Shown: piece after piece, positions 32,656-40,894 of the stretch
Numbering within the stretch: the first letter of the stretch is position 1
Layout of the letters: each line of letters begins with the position of its first letter
Assembly: GCA_902514295.1 (NCBI GenBank)
Contig: CABXQE010000010.1
Location: forward strand, 1 to 41,098
Reading direction: 5' to 3'
Source: an uncultured SAR86 cluster bacterium
Lineage (GTDB): Bacteria > Pseudomonadota > Gammaproteobacteria > Magnimaribacterales > Magnimaribacteraceae
DNA: 41,098 bases
The notes under the pieces: model-generated
What the model was told of the DNA's origin: nothing
The model's database searches: none
Seen by the model: the letters and a program-made list of their open reading frames with translations, nothing else
Translations under genes and position numbers: made by a program

Positions 32656-34410
32656 TCATTGCCTCTTCACGACTTCATCATAAGTTCCTACTTTGACCAA
32701 CTTACCTTCTTCAAGCTGATATATCCTATCGCAATGCTTCAAAGTGGTGAGTCTGTGTGCAATTGCAATCATAGTTACCTTACCTTTTAGATTGATTATT
32801 TGGTTAATAATTTCTTCTTCTGTTTTGTTATCCAAAGCACTAGTAGACTCATCCATCACTAGAACATTCCTACCATGATAAAAAGCCCTGGCAAGCGCTA
32901 CTCTTTGAGCTTGACCACCTGATATTCGCATCCCTCCTTCGCCCACGAAAGTATTAATCCCTTCCGGCAAAGTATCAACCAATCCAGCTAATGATGCTTT
33001 TAATATAGATCTCTTAATTAAATTATCGTCGATATCATCATCATTTACACCCAGTGCAATGTTATTTCGGAGGCTCGCATCTATCAAAAATACTTTTTGG
33101 GGCAAATAGGCTATCTGTCGGCGCCACTTTTCAAGTGTGCTGCTGTCTTCTAGACTCATACCATCAATTTCTATGCGCCCCTTGTTAGGTTTCAACAACC
33201 CGAGGATCAAGTCTACTAATGTGGTTTTTCCTGAACCTGATTGGCCTATAATGCCAATAGTTTCTCCTACTTTTATCGCCATCGATATATCTGTTAGGGA
33301 TTTTTGGTTTGAACTATCATGCTGATGACTAATTTTTAATAGGCTCAAGTTGCTGAACGTTAAAGATTCTTCCTGATCAAGACCAGACTCGAAGTTCGAG
33401 TCTACTTTACGACAATCAGAGCACAGTAAAGAAACTCCATTTCGCGCGTACCGAATAGCCACTATCGATGAAGCTACTAAATTGGCAATAGGTAAAATCC
33501 TGACGGAAGCTATACCAAATACTCCAAGCGTTGATAACAATATTGCTGAGGCTTCAACGGAGGGGATACTAACTAGCACTACAATCACTATGAAAAAAAT
33601 CAGTACCATCTCTAATAGAAACTTAGGCAACACAGCTAAAAGCTGCACATTTTTTACCGCCTCAGCAAAATCCTGTCCTGAGTTCTTAACCTTTTGAAAA
33701 AAATAGTTCTCCTTTCCTAAGATCCGTATTTCTTTTAAACCGCTTATTCCTTCGTTTACATGTTGCAGCATTCTTGTTGAATGATCGTTAGCTAAAATTC
33801 CGCTCTCTTTCGCACGATTTTTTGTTAATAAATCATAGGAACCCGTTATCAAAGTTAGCAAAAAGATTAACAATAACAACGCATAAATATTATAGAACGC
33901 TAAAAAAACCAATATAGACGAGGCAATAATTCCATCACTCACTAACCGCATTAAAGGCGCAAGAACTTGTTCACTGTATTGATAAGTAAGAGTCTGTATT
34001 CTATGTATGTACTCAGAACTGTTCCTTGAAGTATATTCGGAATATGACAATGACTGATAATTACTCATCAGCCTTTTTATAAGATCTAATCGCTTTTCTT
34101 GAACAAAATTTATTATTTGCTTATTCACGAAGTAGGCTACAAAAACTTTTAAAATAAAAGTAGAGGTAAGCATCAGGCCGACAAATATGAGTAAATCAAT
34201 TTGGGAATGTGGTACGTTAAAATAATCGGTTATTGGAAAAAATAATTCTCTACTATTCTCAAAATCAACTACCAGAGCAACATAAGGAGCGATAAGTCCA
34301 ATGCCTAATAGTTCTAACATGGTTTGCACTAAAAATAAAAAAAATATGAACGGGACTTTTCTCTTGTCCTCTCCGACCAGATAAAAAATATCTTTAAAAT
34401 ACTGGTTCAT
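32656..34410 (-). CDS. ABC transporter, PglK/MsbA-like flippase for lipid-linked glycans
   Basis: A 584-residue half-transporter, membrane domain first (six helices, about 1-325) and then ATPase. The ATPase carries IGIIGQSGSGKTTLVDLILG (Walker A, about 380-397), a Q-loop region LPQKVFLIDASL, the signature RISGGQAQRVALARAF, and Walker B VLVMDESTSALD with a later AIAHRLT His switch. It works as a homodimer. In surface-polysaccharide loci, PglK-type half-transporters flip undecaprenyl-pyrophosphate oligosaccharides across the inner membrane. It lies between the GT-B-like gene and the asparagine-synthase-like gene, and no Wzx-type flippase is present in the window. The start ATG at 34410 has only a weak upstream A-rich box. 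Confidence 0.93.
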   Translation of the reverse strand: MNQYFKDIFYLVGEDKRKVPFIFFLFLVQTMLELLGIGLIAPYVALVVDFENSRELFFPITDYFNVPHSQIDLLIFVGLMLTSTFILKVFVAYFVNKQIINFVQEKRLDLIKRLMSNYQSLSYSEYTSRNSSEYIHRIQTLTYQYSEQVLAPLMRLVSDGIIASSILVFLAFYNIYALLLLIFLLTLITGSYDLLTKNRAKESGILANDHSTRMLQHVNEGISGLKEIRILGKENYFFQKVKNSGQDFAEAVKNVQLLAVLPKFLLEMVLIFFIVIVVLVSIPSVEASAILLSTLGVFGIASVRILPIANLVASSIVAIRYARNGVSLLCSDCRKVDSNFESGLDQEESLTFSNLSLLKISHQHDSSNQKSLTDISMAIKVGETIGIIGQSGSGKTTLVDLILGLLKPNKGRIEIDGMSLEDSSTLEKWRRQIAYLPQKVFLIDASLRNNIALGVNDDDIDDNLIKRSILKASLAGLVDTLPEGINTFVGEGGMRISGGQAQRVALARAFYHGRNVLVMDESTSALDNKTEEEIINQIINLKGKVTMIAIAHRLTTLKHCDRIYQLEEGKLVKVGTYDEVVKRQ

Positions 34411-34419
34411 ATTCTATTT

Positions 34420-35748
34420 TTAAGTGTTGGCAAAATTATTATAAACTTCATCGACTAGCTTCTGATTCTTTGAATAAAAATCTCTCATACTCAAATAATA
34501 TCTATTTTTAACACGCAATAATTCGTCTGGCTTGTAGATATCATAATATTCAGCCCATCTCCTAAAGAATGGGACTCCATATCTACTTTTAGACATAGAG
34601 TATAGAAGATGCTGAAGTTTAGACTTTATCCTCCAGCTTAAAGAGATGTTCCATTTGCCTTTAATTGTTTTATCACTTTCGATAAGTTCTACAAAATCTT
34701 TAATGCACGACATATACCTAACATGGTTTAGGCCATCAGAGTAACCTATATAATCAGAAATAAGCTGCTCTCTGAATTTCTTTTTCTCATTAAAAGCTAG
34801 TATCGATCCTGTTTCATAAAACTCATTGATGTAAGACTGGATAGAATTGACATCGTCTTCTGTGACGCTCCCATATATAACTTCGGATGAATAATGAGTC
34901 TCATCGGTCAAAAATGAAATACTTGGCTTATCCATTAACCAGGCTTCTAAATTAGTGGATGAATTTAGATTTAGCCATAAATCACTTACGTTTATTATGT
35001 CGACAATAGAGACATCTCTGTCCATAACTTGGACATTGTCAAAATCAAGCAGCCCCTCAAATTCTAGAGAGATAGAATTCTCACCGTCACCCGGATGGTT
35101 TTTAAGAATAAATAAAATATCATTATTATTTCTGATTAAATTTTTGAGTATGTTATTTGCAATGGGCGCTCGAGCCATTAGTCTTTGGTACTTATCTTCT
35201 CCAAGCAATTCTCTTATAGACTTATTAGATTTAATATTTAGAAAATCAAATCCAGCATACCCAATAACCCTTTTATACTTATTTTTCAGCTTTGGTTTCG
35301 CTTTCTCTAAAAATTTATACTTATCAAAACCCACAGCACCGCTTACTCTAAAAGTTTCCTTTGTGTGTGGAAAATAATGTGTTGCCAGATCATATGCCCT
35401 TTGACTCCATAGCATTGAGAGAGTCTCTGAAAGCTTTTTCTGGCCTTTACCAGGACCCCACACAAACTCTTCTATACTCTCCTCTCGATACATTCCCTCG
35501 CTAACATGAGAGAAAAAAGGGAACCCGCTATCTTCCACAAGTCGAGCAATTTCGACTTGCCGTGCACCGCCGGTCGTATTAGTCATAATAACCATATCAG
35601 GATTTGTTTTTAAAATTTCTGGCAAATTGAAGATGGTCTTGTGCAAAACGTTCCAATTCAAAACCTTTTCAAAGAAATACATTAAAGGAGTATCTATATC
35701 AATATCCCGTCCTTTTGTCGACCAGCCAAGGAACAATACTGTTTTCAA
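34420..35748 (-). CDS. putative GT-B-type surface carbohydrate transferase
   Basis: A 442-residue protein without signal peptide or transmembrane segments. The N-terminal VLFLGWSTKGRDIDIDTPLM and NPDMVIMTNTTGGARQVEIARL, and the C-half GYAGFDFLNIKS, ILKNHPGDGEN and DLWLNLNSSTNLEAWLMDKPSI resemble GT-B enzymes of the CDP-glycerol glycerophosphotransferase or BFO_1060-like groups. In these a His/Asp/Asn-rich C-half binds the nucleotide. HPGD and NLNSSTNLEAWLMDKP are the best comparisons. The donor is unknown. The start is TTG (35746-35748), about 12 bases after AGGA. Immediately upstream (35754) ends the decayed GT2 remnant. It belongs to the long minus-strand polysaccharide unit, 9 bases from the ABC gene. 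Confidence 0.72.
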   Translation of the reverse strand: MKTVLFLGWSTKGRDIDIDTPLMYFFEKVLNWNVLHKTIFNLPEILKTNPDMVIMTNTTGGARQVEIARLVEDSGFPFFSHVSEGMYREESIEEFVWGPGKGQKKLSETLSMLWSQRAYDLATHYFPHTKETFRVSGAVGFDKYKFLEKAKPKLKNKYKRVIGYAGFDFLNIKSNKSIRELLGEDKYQRLMARAPIANNILKNLIRNNNDILFILKNHPGDGENSISLEFEGLLDFDNVQVMDRDVSIVDIINVSDLWLNLNSSTNLEAWLMDKPSISFLTDETHYSSEVIYGSVTEDDVNSIQSYINEFYETGSILAFNEKKKFREQLISDYIGYSDGLNHVRYMSCIKDFVELIESDKTIKGKWNISLSWRIKSKLQHLLYSMSKSRYGVPFFRRWAEYYDIYKPDELLRVKNRYYLSMRDFYSKNQKLVDEVYNNFANT

Positions 35749-35753
35749 TTTAC

Positions 35754-36107
35754 TTATTTTCCTATATTACTTAAAAGACTATATACCCATCCGAAATACC
35801 TTATAACAGCAGAAGGCCATAGGTAGGGTATTGAGATGTGGGGTTTACCAACTCTAAATGATTTAGCCGGATAATCGATCACATATCTATTAAATACATG
35901 AAATATGCTTTTCAATTTTCACCTAGTGGTCCATTACTTCTTGTGACTTTCATAAAATTCATAATCTCCTTTCCCGTAATTAAAATATTTTTTTAAGAAA
36001 AGGCTAAAATTAATGTTTTGGTACTGCAAAGCAATTGTTTTGCCTATGCCAACCAAATAATAATGCTCATGCAAAATCATTGCAATTTTTGTGTCGAATG
36101 GTATAGC
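35754..36107 (-). pseudogene. decayed C-terminal remnant of a family 2 glycosyltransferase
   Basis: Translating the minus strand directly after the DegT stop gives one continuous frame of about 118 codons that aligns without gaps to the C-terminal part of the intact GT2 encoded at 38675-39511. It reads PFDTKIAMILHEH, then NYGKGDYEFYESHKK, and later KSIFHVFNRYVIDYP and IPYLWPSAVIRYFGW. About 32 of the first 77 aligned positions are identical (by eye). Two in-frame stops break it: TAA at the Gly in KKGW and TGA three residues on (the Arg in TLRK). The N-terminal two thirds of the gene are missing. The remnant opens right at the DegT stop, in the same frame, and its own final stop (35754-35756) lies just before the next gene. 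Confidence 0.85.
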
Positions 36108-37187
36108 CTACCGAGTGAATTGCCCAATTAATTTGTTAGCTATAAATTCAACGTCATCAGTTGTTAAGTAATAATGTAGGGGCAAGCACAAAATACGTGA
36201 TGCTACTGACTCAGAGACGGGGCACTTATCTTCTTTTTTATATACTAAGTTCAAAGAAGGAGAGAAGTACTCCTTACTCGGTATGCCTGCTTGCATTAAA
36301 GCAGCGGCAATTTTAACTCTTTCTTTATGATTTTCAAGAATAATTGGAAAATAAGCACCATTTTTAAAAGATGTTTTTTTATTCCAAATTGGTAGATCAA
36401 AATAGGATTCTAATAACTGCACATAATGAGAAAAAAGAACCTGTCGCTTTTCCAAAATTTCTTCAATTCTTTCCAACATAGTTAGGCCAACAGCAGATCT
36501 ATATTCATCTAGCTTAGCGTTTATACCGGTGCCTGTTGGAGGTCCTCCATCAATGGAAAAATTTATGAGTTTTCTTGCCTTTCTGAAATCTGACCTGTTT
36601 TTAAAGACAATCGCCCCTCCTTCAAGTGTATTAAACACCTTTGTCGCATTAAAACTTAGGATAGAAGCATCGCCATATTTGCACAGCGAGTTATTATTAT
36701 ATTTTACACCGAACGCATGAGCTCCGTCATATACTATTTTTATATTATATTTTGAACTTAGATTTTTAAAGCCGTCTAGATCGCAAGGGTTTCCATAGAC
36801 ATGGGTGGCAACAATTCCATCAATGTCACTTGATTTCTGGAGATTTTCTTCGACAAGAGACACACTCAAATTGAGAGAGTTTTGATCAATATCAACAAAC
36901 TTATAAAGCTTTTTTTCCCAACTTAATGAGCTTGCTGTCGCCGCAAAACTAAATGGTGTACAGATTGCTTTTTTTATTCCCAAAGCCTTATATGCAACCT
37001 GCAGACCTAAGGTTGCATTTGAAACCAGCAACAAATTTTCAACACCCAAATAATCCTCTAGCCTAGAACTAAGCTCCTGATGTAATGGTCCAAAACTCGT
37101 ATACCATCCTCTCTCATTTACTTTTTCAAGATACCCCATTAGTATCTTCAAATTTGGATTTACGGGCTTATTTAACAGTATTGCCAT
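36108..37187 (-). CDS. DegT/DnrJ/EryC1/StrS sugar aminotransferase
   Basis: A 359-residue PLP-dependent aminotransferase. The N-terminal GWYTSFGPLHQELSSRLEDYLG is the family start. IKIVYDGAHAFGVKY (about 149-163) holds the PLP Asp, and LSFNATKVFNTLEGGAI has the aldimine Lys183 in the expected place. The best-matching type is that of the 3- or 4-amino-6-deoxyhexose transaminases (FdtB/WecE/VioA-like). It is followed without gap by the GT2 pseudogene and lies 82 bases from the RfbH-like gene. It may act after a 4,6-dehydratase or hexose epimerase not seen in this window. No strong Shine-Dalgarno is visible before the ATG at 37187; a GGTAGTT box is nearest. Confidence 0.9.
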   Translation of the reverse strand: MAILLNKPVNPNLKILMGYLEKVNERGWYTSFGPLHQELSSRLEDYLGVENLLLVSNATLGLQVAYKALGIKKAICTPFSFAATASSLSWEKKLYKFVDIDQNSLNLSVSLVEENLQKSSDIDGIVATHVYGNPCDLDGFKNLSSKYNIKIVYDGAHAFGVKYNNNSLCKYGDASILSFNATKVFNTLEGGAIVFKNRSDFRKARKLINFSIDGGPPTGTGINAKLDEYRSAVGLTMLERIEEILEKRQVLFSHYVQLLESYFDLPIWNKKTSFKNGAYFPIILENHKERVKIAAALMQAGIPSKEYFSPSLNLVYKKEDKCPVSESVASRILCLPLHYYLTTDDVEFIANKLIGQFTR

Positions 37188-37268
37188 TTAACTACCGACC
37201 AATTCCAACAAGTATTATTCATAACCATCTTTAATTAGGGGTTTAGCAAGAACTATTATTTTCGCCAA

Positions 37269-38423
37269 TTATTTACGATTAAAGTATTCTTGAATCTTAC
37301 TGCAAACATGGTCCACATCATCATTAGTCATGCCATGGTGTGCACCTAATAGGAAACCATTTTTCATAATAATATCGGAGTTTTTGAATTCATATAAATA
37401 TTTCCTGTAAGCAGGATGTCTTGTAACATTCCCTGCAAATGTAACTCTAGTTTGTATATCATTTTGCTCTAGAAACGATAAAAGATCAAAACGCTGCTCA
37501 GTTTGGAGCGGTATTGCTAACCAATTTGGTTTTATGGTGTCATCCGGTAAAGTCAAATCACCTACACCTTGTAAGTTATTCATATATCTTTCAATATTTG
37601 CTCTTCTAATAGCAGAAAATTTTTCAAAACGTTTCAACTGAACCAAACCAAAGGCAGCATTCATTTCACAAGCTTTCATGTGATAACCCAGTACGCTATA
37701 TAAAAACTTATGATCATATGGTATTCCATCAACTAAATGGTTAAACCTGTCATCCACTATTTCTGAGTCATCTCCCAATCTACCCCAATCCCTGTATTGT
37801 AGTGATCTAGTGACATATTTCTTATCATTAAACATTACCATTCCACCCATGCCACCTGCGGTAATAATGTGCGAAGCATAGAAACTGGTGGTTGAGACGT
37901 CTGTTATTTGCGTTTTTGTGATCGTGTCAGCTGAGTCCTCAATCAAGTAAACATCATCCCTACCCATTGCTTCTAGTCCGCGTTTCAACTTGACCCAATC
38001 GGGTTTGTTTCCAACAAGGTTAGGCAGCATGATTGCAGCCGTAGCGCTATTCACGGCTTCAAGTACCTGATCAATATCAGCAACGTAATCGTTCAACCCG
38101 ACGTCCACAAATACTGGATGAAATCCCAGTTGCAAGATAGGCGCAACAGTAGTTGCAAAGGTACACGCTGGTGTTATGATTTGGCTGCCATGTTTTAGAT
38201 CTAAACTAGCTATCGCAAGTAAGCATGCTGAGGAACCGGAGTTGACAAAAACACCAAACTTTTTACCAAATCTCTCAGCAATTTTTTTTTCAAATTCTAT
38301 AGATCTAGGACCTTGCCCTCCTAACCAACCTGAGTTTAATGCATCGGTTACTGCTGTAATTTCTTCCTCACCATAAGCTTCAAACTTGTATGGTGCGTAC
38401 CAAATTTTTTTTGAATTTTTCAT
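37269..38423 (-). CDS. RfbH/ColD-like PLP enzyme with His in place of the aldimine Lys
   Basis: A 384-residue protein (from ATG 38423) of the DegT fold that matches RfbH, the CDP-4-keto-6-deoxyglucose 3-dehydrase (E1). GGQGPRSIEFEKKIAERFG, VFVNSGSSACLLA, SFYASHIITAGGMGG, YRDWGR, the YDHKFLYSVLGYHMK region and TRVTFAGNVTRHP align with it throughout. His185 stands where aminotransferases have Lys, exactly as in E1 and ColD, so a dehydration rather than transamination is expected. The cysteines that hold the [2Fe-2S] cluster in E1 (CxC after DWGRD) are not present here; that stretch reads DWGRLGDDSEIVDD. A ColD-like cluster-free mechanism may therefore apply. The start at 38423 is chosen for AAGGAAA five bases upstream. 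A GTG frame start at 38468 exists but has no Shine-Dalgarno. It precedes a 3,6-dideoxysugar or keto-sugar step (inference). Confidence 0.85.
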   Translation of the reverse strand: MKNSKKIWYAPYKFEAYGEEEITAVTDALNSGWLGGQGPRSIEFEKKIAERFGKKFGVFVNSGSSACLLAIASLDLKHGSQIITPACTFATTVAPILQLGFHPVFVDVGLNDYVADIDQVLEAVNSATAAIMLPNLVGNKPDWVKLKRGLEAMGRDDVYLIEDSADTITKTQITDVSTTSFYASHIITAGGMGGMVMFNDKKYVTRSLQYRDWGRLGDDSEIVDDRFNHLVDGIPYDHKFLYSVLGYHMKACEMNAAFGLVQLKRFEKFSAIRRANIERYMNNLQGVGDLTLPDDTIKPNWLAIPLQTEQRFDLLSFLEQNDIQTRVTFAGNVTRHPAYRKYLYEFKNSDIIMKNGFLLGAHHGMTNDDVDHVCSKIQEYFNRK

Positions 38424-38674
38424 CATTTCCTTTTCTATTAATTCAACATTCCAATCTAAATAACACACTAAAAATCGACCGAAGATATGGTATGTTCTTT
38501 TGACATGCCCATCACTCCGTCTTCAAATTATATAAAAATCTGTATAATCTATCATACTATTTTTCTTTGCCCAGTAAGTTTCTTGATGTTGAAAATTTAT
38601 TGAATAATTGCAACTAAAATTTGATCTGCATTCAGGCAACCCTTTGCTACTTTAGCCATTATAAAAACAATACC
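38424..38674 (-). other. intergenic stretch with a possible decayed ORF
   Basis: This 251-base stretch holds no gene I can support. On the minus strand a frame of about 43 codons, read between stops at roughly 38644 and 38512, encodes a coding-looking string (FQHQETYWAKKN and MIDYTDFYI). It might be a gene tail left from a rearrangement. A very short frame (14 residues, MGMSKEHTISSVDF) with GGAG in front lies nearer to the RfbH-like gene. A -10-like TATAAT occurs near the left end of the GT2 gene on the minus strand. All weak. Confidence 0.3.
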
Positions 38675-39511
38675 TTAAGCTTTCATTATTATTTTTTTGA
38701 ACCAAAAATAATATCTATACGCACCTATCAGAAAAAAATATGGTATTGCAAAATATGGTGTCGAATGTTTTAAACTTAAGTAAGGATACTTTATCCAATA
38801 GGTTCTTGCGATGTGAGTTATACTTTTTACTTTCCGCAATGTACTCCAACCCTTTTTATTATTTTGATAAAATTCATAATCACCATAACCATAATTTCTG
38901 TGACGTGCTTTGAACTTTTGATAGTCGACATAACCACCTTCAAATGCCAATGTATGCCCTAGACCTACTTTTAATCCAAGCTTAGAGCAAACCTCTGCAC
39001 GCTGCGTGTCAAAACAAAAACCTTGACCAAATTCAAGATTTTCAAAAAGTGTATATATAGAAGATCTCCTCCAAAGCTGCGGACCTGCAATTATGTTTCT
39101 AGGACCCTTCCTATTATGATGGACTTCTAAAAATAGCCCATGCCCCTTTGCAAAAAAGTTTTCTGTTGATCTATATTTAAGGCTACCTTGAATTCCATCA
39201 AAATCCGAAGTTTCAAGTTCATACAATAATTTATCAAGAAAATTGTCAGGATAAACATTATCGCACTCCGCTAAAAATATAAAGCTGCCTTGAGCTTTTT
39301 CTAGTCCATACAGTGTCTGAGTTAACATTCCTTTCTCGGTGATATAAACATTTTCTGTTAGTTCTTGCGCAATTTGAACTGTATCATCAGTCGACCCGCC
39401 ATCAACGATAATAAGTTCTCGGTAAGATGAATTTTTGAGACTTATTATCAACTCGGCGATGCAGTGTGCATCATTAAGACAGATTAAAATTACAGAGATA
39501 TCTTTATGCAT
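38675..39511 (-). CDS. GT2-family glycosyltransferase
   Basis: A 278-residue GT-A fold transferase. Features are DISVILICLNDAHCIAELI (N-terminal nucleotide strand), LIIVDGGSTDDTVQIAQ (about 32-48) and FLAECDNVYPDNFLDKL in the DxD-type metal site region (about 74-90). A C-terminal half contains FCFDTQRAE, NYGYGDYEFYQNNKKGW and YFAIPYFFLIGAYRYYFW, the last segment hydrophobic enough to touch the membrane. The start is the ATG at 39511, without an obvious Shine-Dalgarno. It lies 21 bases downstream of the FAD oxidoreductase gene. The pseudogene at 35754-36107 is a broken homologue of its C-terminal part. Confidence 0.92.
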   Translation of the reverse strand: MHKDISVILICLNDAHCIAELIISLKNSSYRELIIVDGGSTDDTVQIAQELTENVYITEKGMLTQTLYGLEKAQGSFIFLAECDNVYPDNFLDKLLYELETSDFDGIQGSLKYRSTENFFAKGHGLFLEVHHNRKGPRNIIAGPQLWRRSSIYTLFENLEFGQGFCFDTQRAEVCSKLGLKVGLGHTLAFEGGYVDYQKFKARHRNYGYGDYEFYQNNKKGWSTLRKVKSITHIARTYWIKYPYLSLKHSTPYFAIPYFFLIGAYRYYFWFKKIIMKA

Positions 39512-39532
39512 GATAAAAATCGTTGAAAAACG

Positions 39533-40894
39533 CTACTGTAGTATTCCATAAAGGTCTGGGTGCATGCCAAAATCAGAATCCATACCTAGCTTCTTAGTAA
39601 GAGTATAGTTTGCTTTAATGCTATAGGAGTATAGCTCATCATACTTTTTATTGTATTCCTTCGAGCTTGGATCTAATAATTTGTGTTCGATCAAGTTGGC
39701 ACAACGAGAGGCGGCAAAAAAATCAGCGCATTCCTTTTTTGTTCCAAAACTTAATGGTTTTCTATCTGGCAACCAGTCATTTATATGTCGAATTTTATCG
39801 TCTTTAATAATTCCAACTATCTCAGATGCAATCAATGGGGCCAAAGAAAACCCAATTCTATTCCAACCTGAAGCCACTATTATGTTTGGGTTTGAACTTA
39901 AAGGTCCAAAAATAGGCCAGCCATCAAAACTTCTTGGTCTTTTTCCCATTAAAAGTGAACCACGAAAATTATAAGCATTTTTACTACCAATTATGTCTTC
40001 TTCTACGGTGTCTATTAAATACCTAATAGTTTCAAACCTATGATCATCTCGTTCGTCAAAGGGCGCTAAATAGTTTCCAGCACCAATATAATGGGTCCCA
40101 TTAGAGCGAGGAACAAGATGTACGCCACACTGAGCTCCCCCGCGATTAACTGTACGAACGACTAATTCAGAACCGAAGTTCAATGTTTCTGAATTGACCG
40201 TCAGTGCCGAGCCAACTCCTTGGTAAATAGGAATCACGTTATAATCCGATAAGAGGCTTGATGCAGCCGCCCCATTGCAAACAACATAGATTTTTGAATT
40301 TATTTTGCGTCCAGAACTTATTGTCGCAATGTTTTGATCTAACGATACGGCTTTATCATTAATCAATTCAATCATTGGAGATTTACTTAAAAAATTTGTT
40401 ACTTGTTCGAAAAATTTCACAGGACAAAATGCAAACTCTCCTTTTATAATATTTACTGCCTCCAAAGTAGTCAGATTAAGATATTCTTCCACATGGTGCT
40501 TCTCTGGGTTTGCTAAAAGGCCGTAACTAGACGCAATATCGGTTGCTTTTTTATAATTCGCTACTTCAAATGGGTTTTTCGTATCTTTGAGATAGATCAA
40601 AGTGTCACTAGCCGTCTTAGCATCATTGCCAAACATAGAAAAATAATTAGCCCAATATTCTTTCGACTTAAACCCTAATTCAAACTGCTTTTGATCTCCT
40701 AAACTATCTTCAAAATGTGCTTCAATTTCTCCAAATACTGCGTGCATGGCCCCAGCAGCTACACTAGCAGAGCCTGTCTGCGTAAATGGGCCTATAAGCG
40801 TAATTTTTTTATCTGGATAATTTTTTGTTAACTCAACAGCAGTTAACATACCCACCGCTCCGTTTCCAATTACACAAAAATCTGTCTTGTCCAT
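39533..40894 (-). CDS. FAD-dependent oxidoreductase (DAO family)
   Basis: A 453-residue flavoprotein of the D-amino-acid oxidase superfamily. The FAD-binding N-terminus FCVIGNGAVGMLTAVELT has the GxGxxG loop (about 9-16), ITLIGPFTQTGSASVAAGAM is the second FAD contact, and ASGWNRIGFSLAPLIASEI (about 345-363) is the C-terminal flavin motif. The family oxidises amines or alpha-hydroxy acids. Within a polysaccharide locus it could oxidise an amino sugar or a precursor, but that is inference, and it may also be unrelated. It has a good AAGGAC seven bases before the ATG. It is the most upstream gene of the minus-strand unit visible here. Confidence 0.88.
   Translation of the reverse strand: MDKTDFCVIGNGAVGMLTAVELTKNYPDKKITLIGPFTQTGSASVAAGAMHAVFGEIEAHFEDSLGDQKQFELGFKSKEYWANYFSMFGNDAKTASDTLIYLKDTKNPFEVANYKKATDIASSYGLLANPEKHHVEEYLNLTTLEAVNIIKGEFAFCPVKFFEQVTNFLSKSPMIELINDKAVSLDQNIATISSGRKINSKIYVVCNGAAASSLLSDYNVIPIYQGVGSALTVNSETLNFGSELVVRTVNRGGAQCGVHLVPRSNGTHYIGAGNYLAPFDERDDHRFETIRYLIDTVEEDIIGSKNAYNFRGSLLMGKRPRSFDGWPIFGPLSSNPNIIVASGWNRIGFSLAPLIASEIVGIIKDDKIRHINDWLPDRKPLSFGTKKECADFFAASRCANLIEHKLLDPSSKEYNKKYDELYSYSIKANYTLTKKLGMDSDFGMHPDLYGILQ

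Noticed and set aside
34955-35377. Plus-strand 140-residue ORF opposite the GT-B-like gene
   Set aside because: Low-complexity Ser/Leu-rich antisense frame without a ribosome site; the minus gene is coherent in its neighbourhood.
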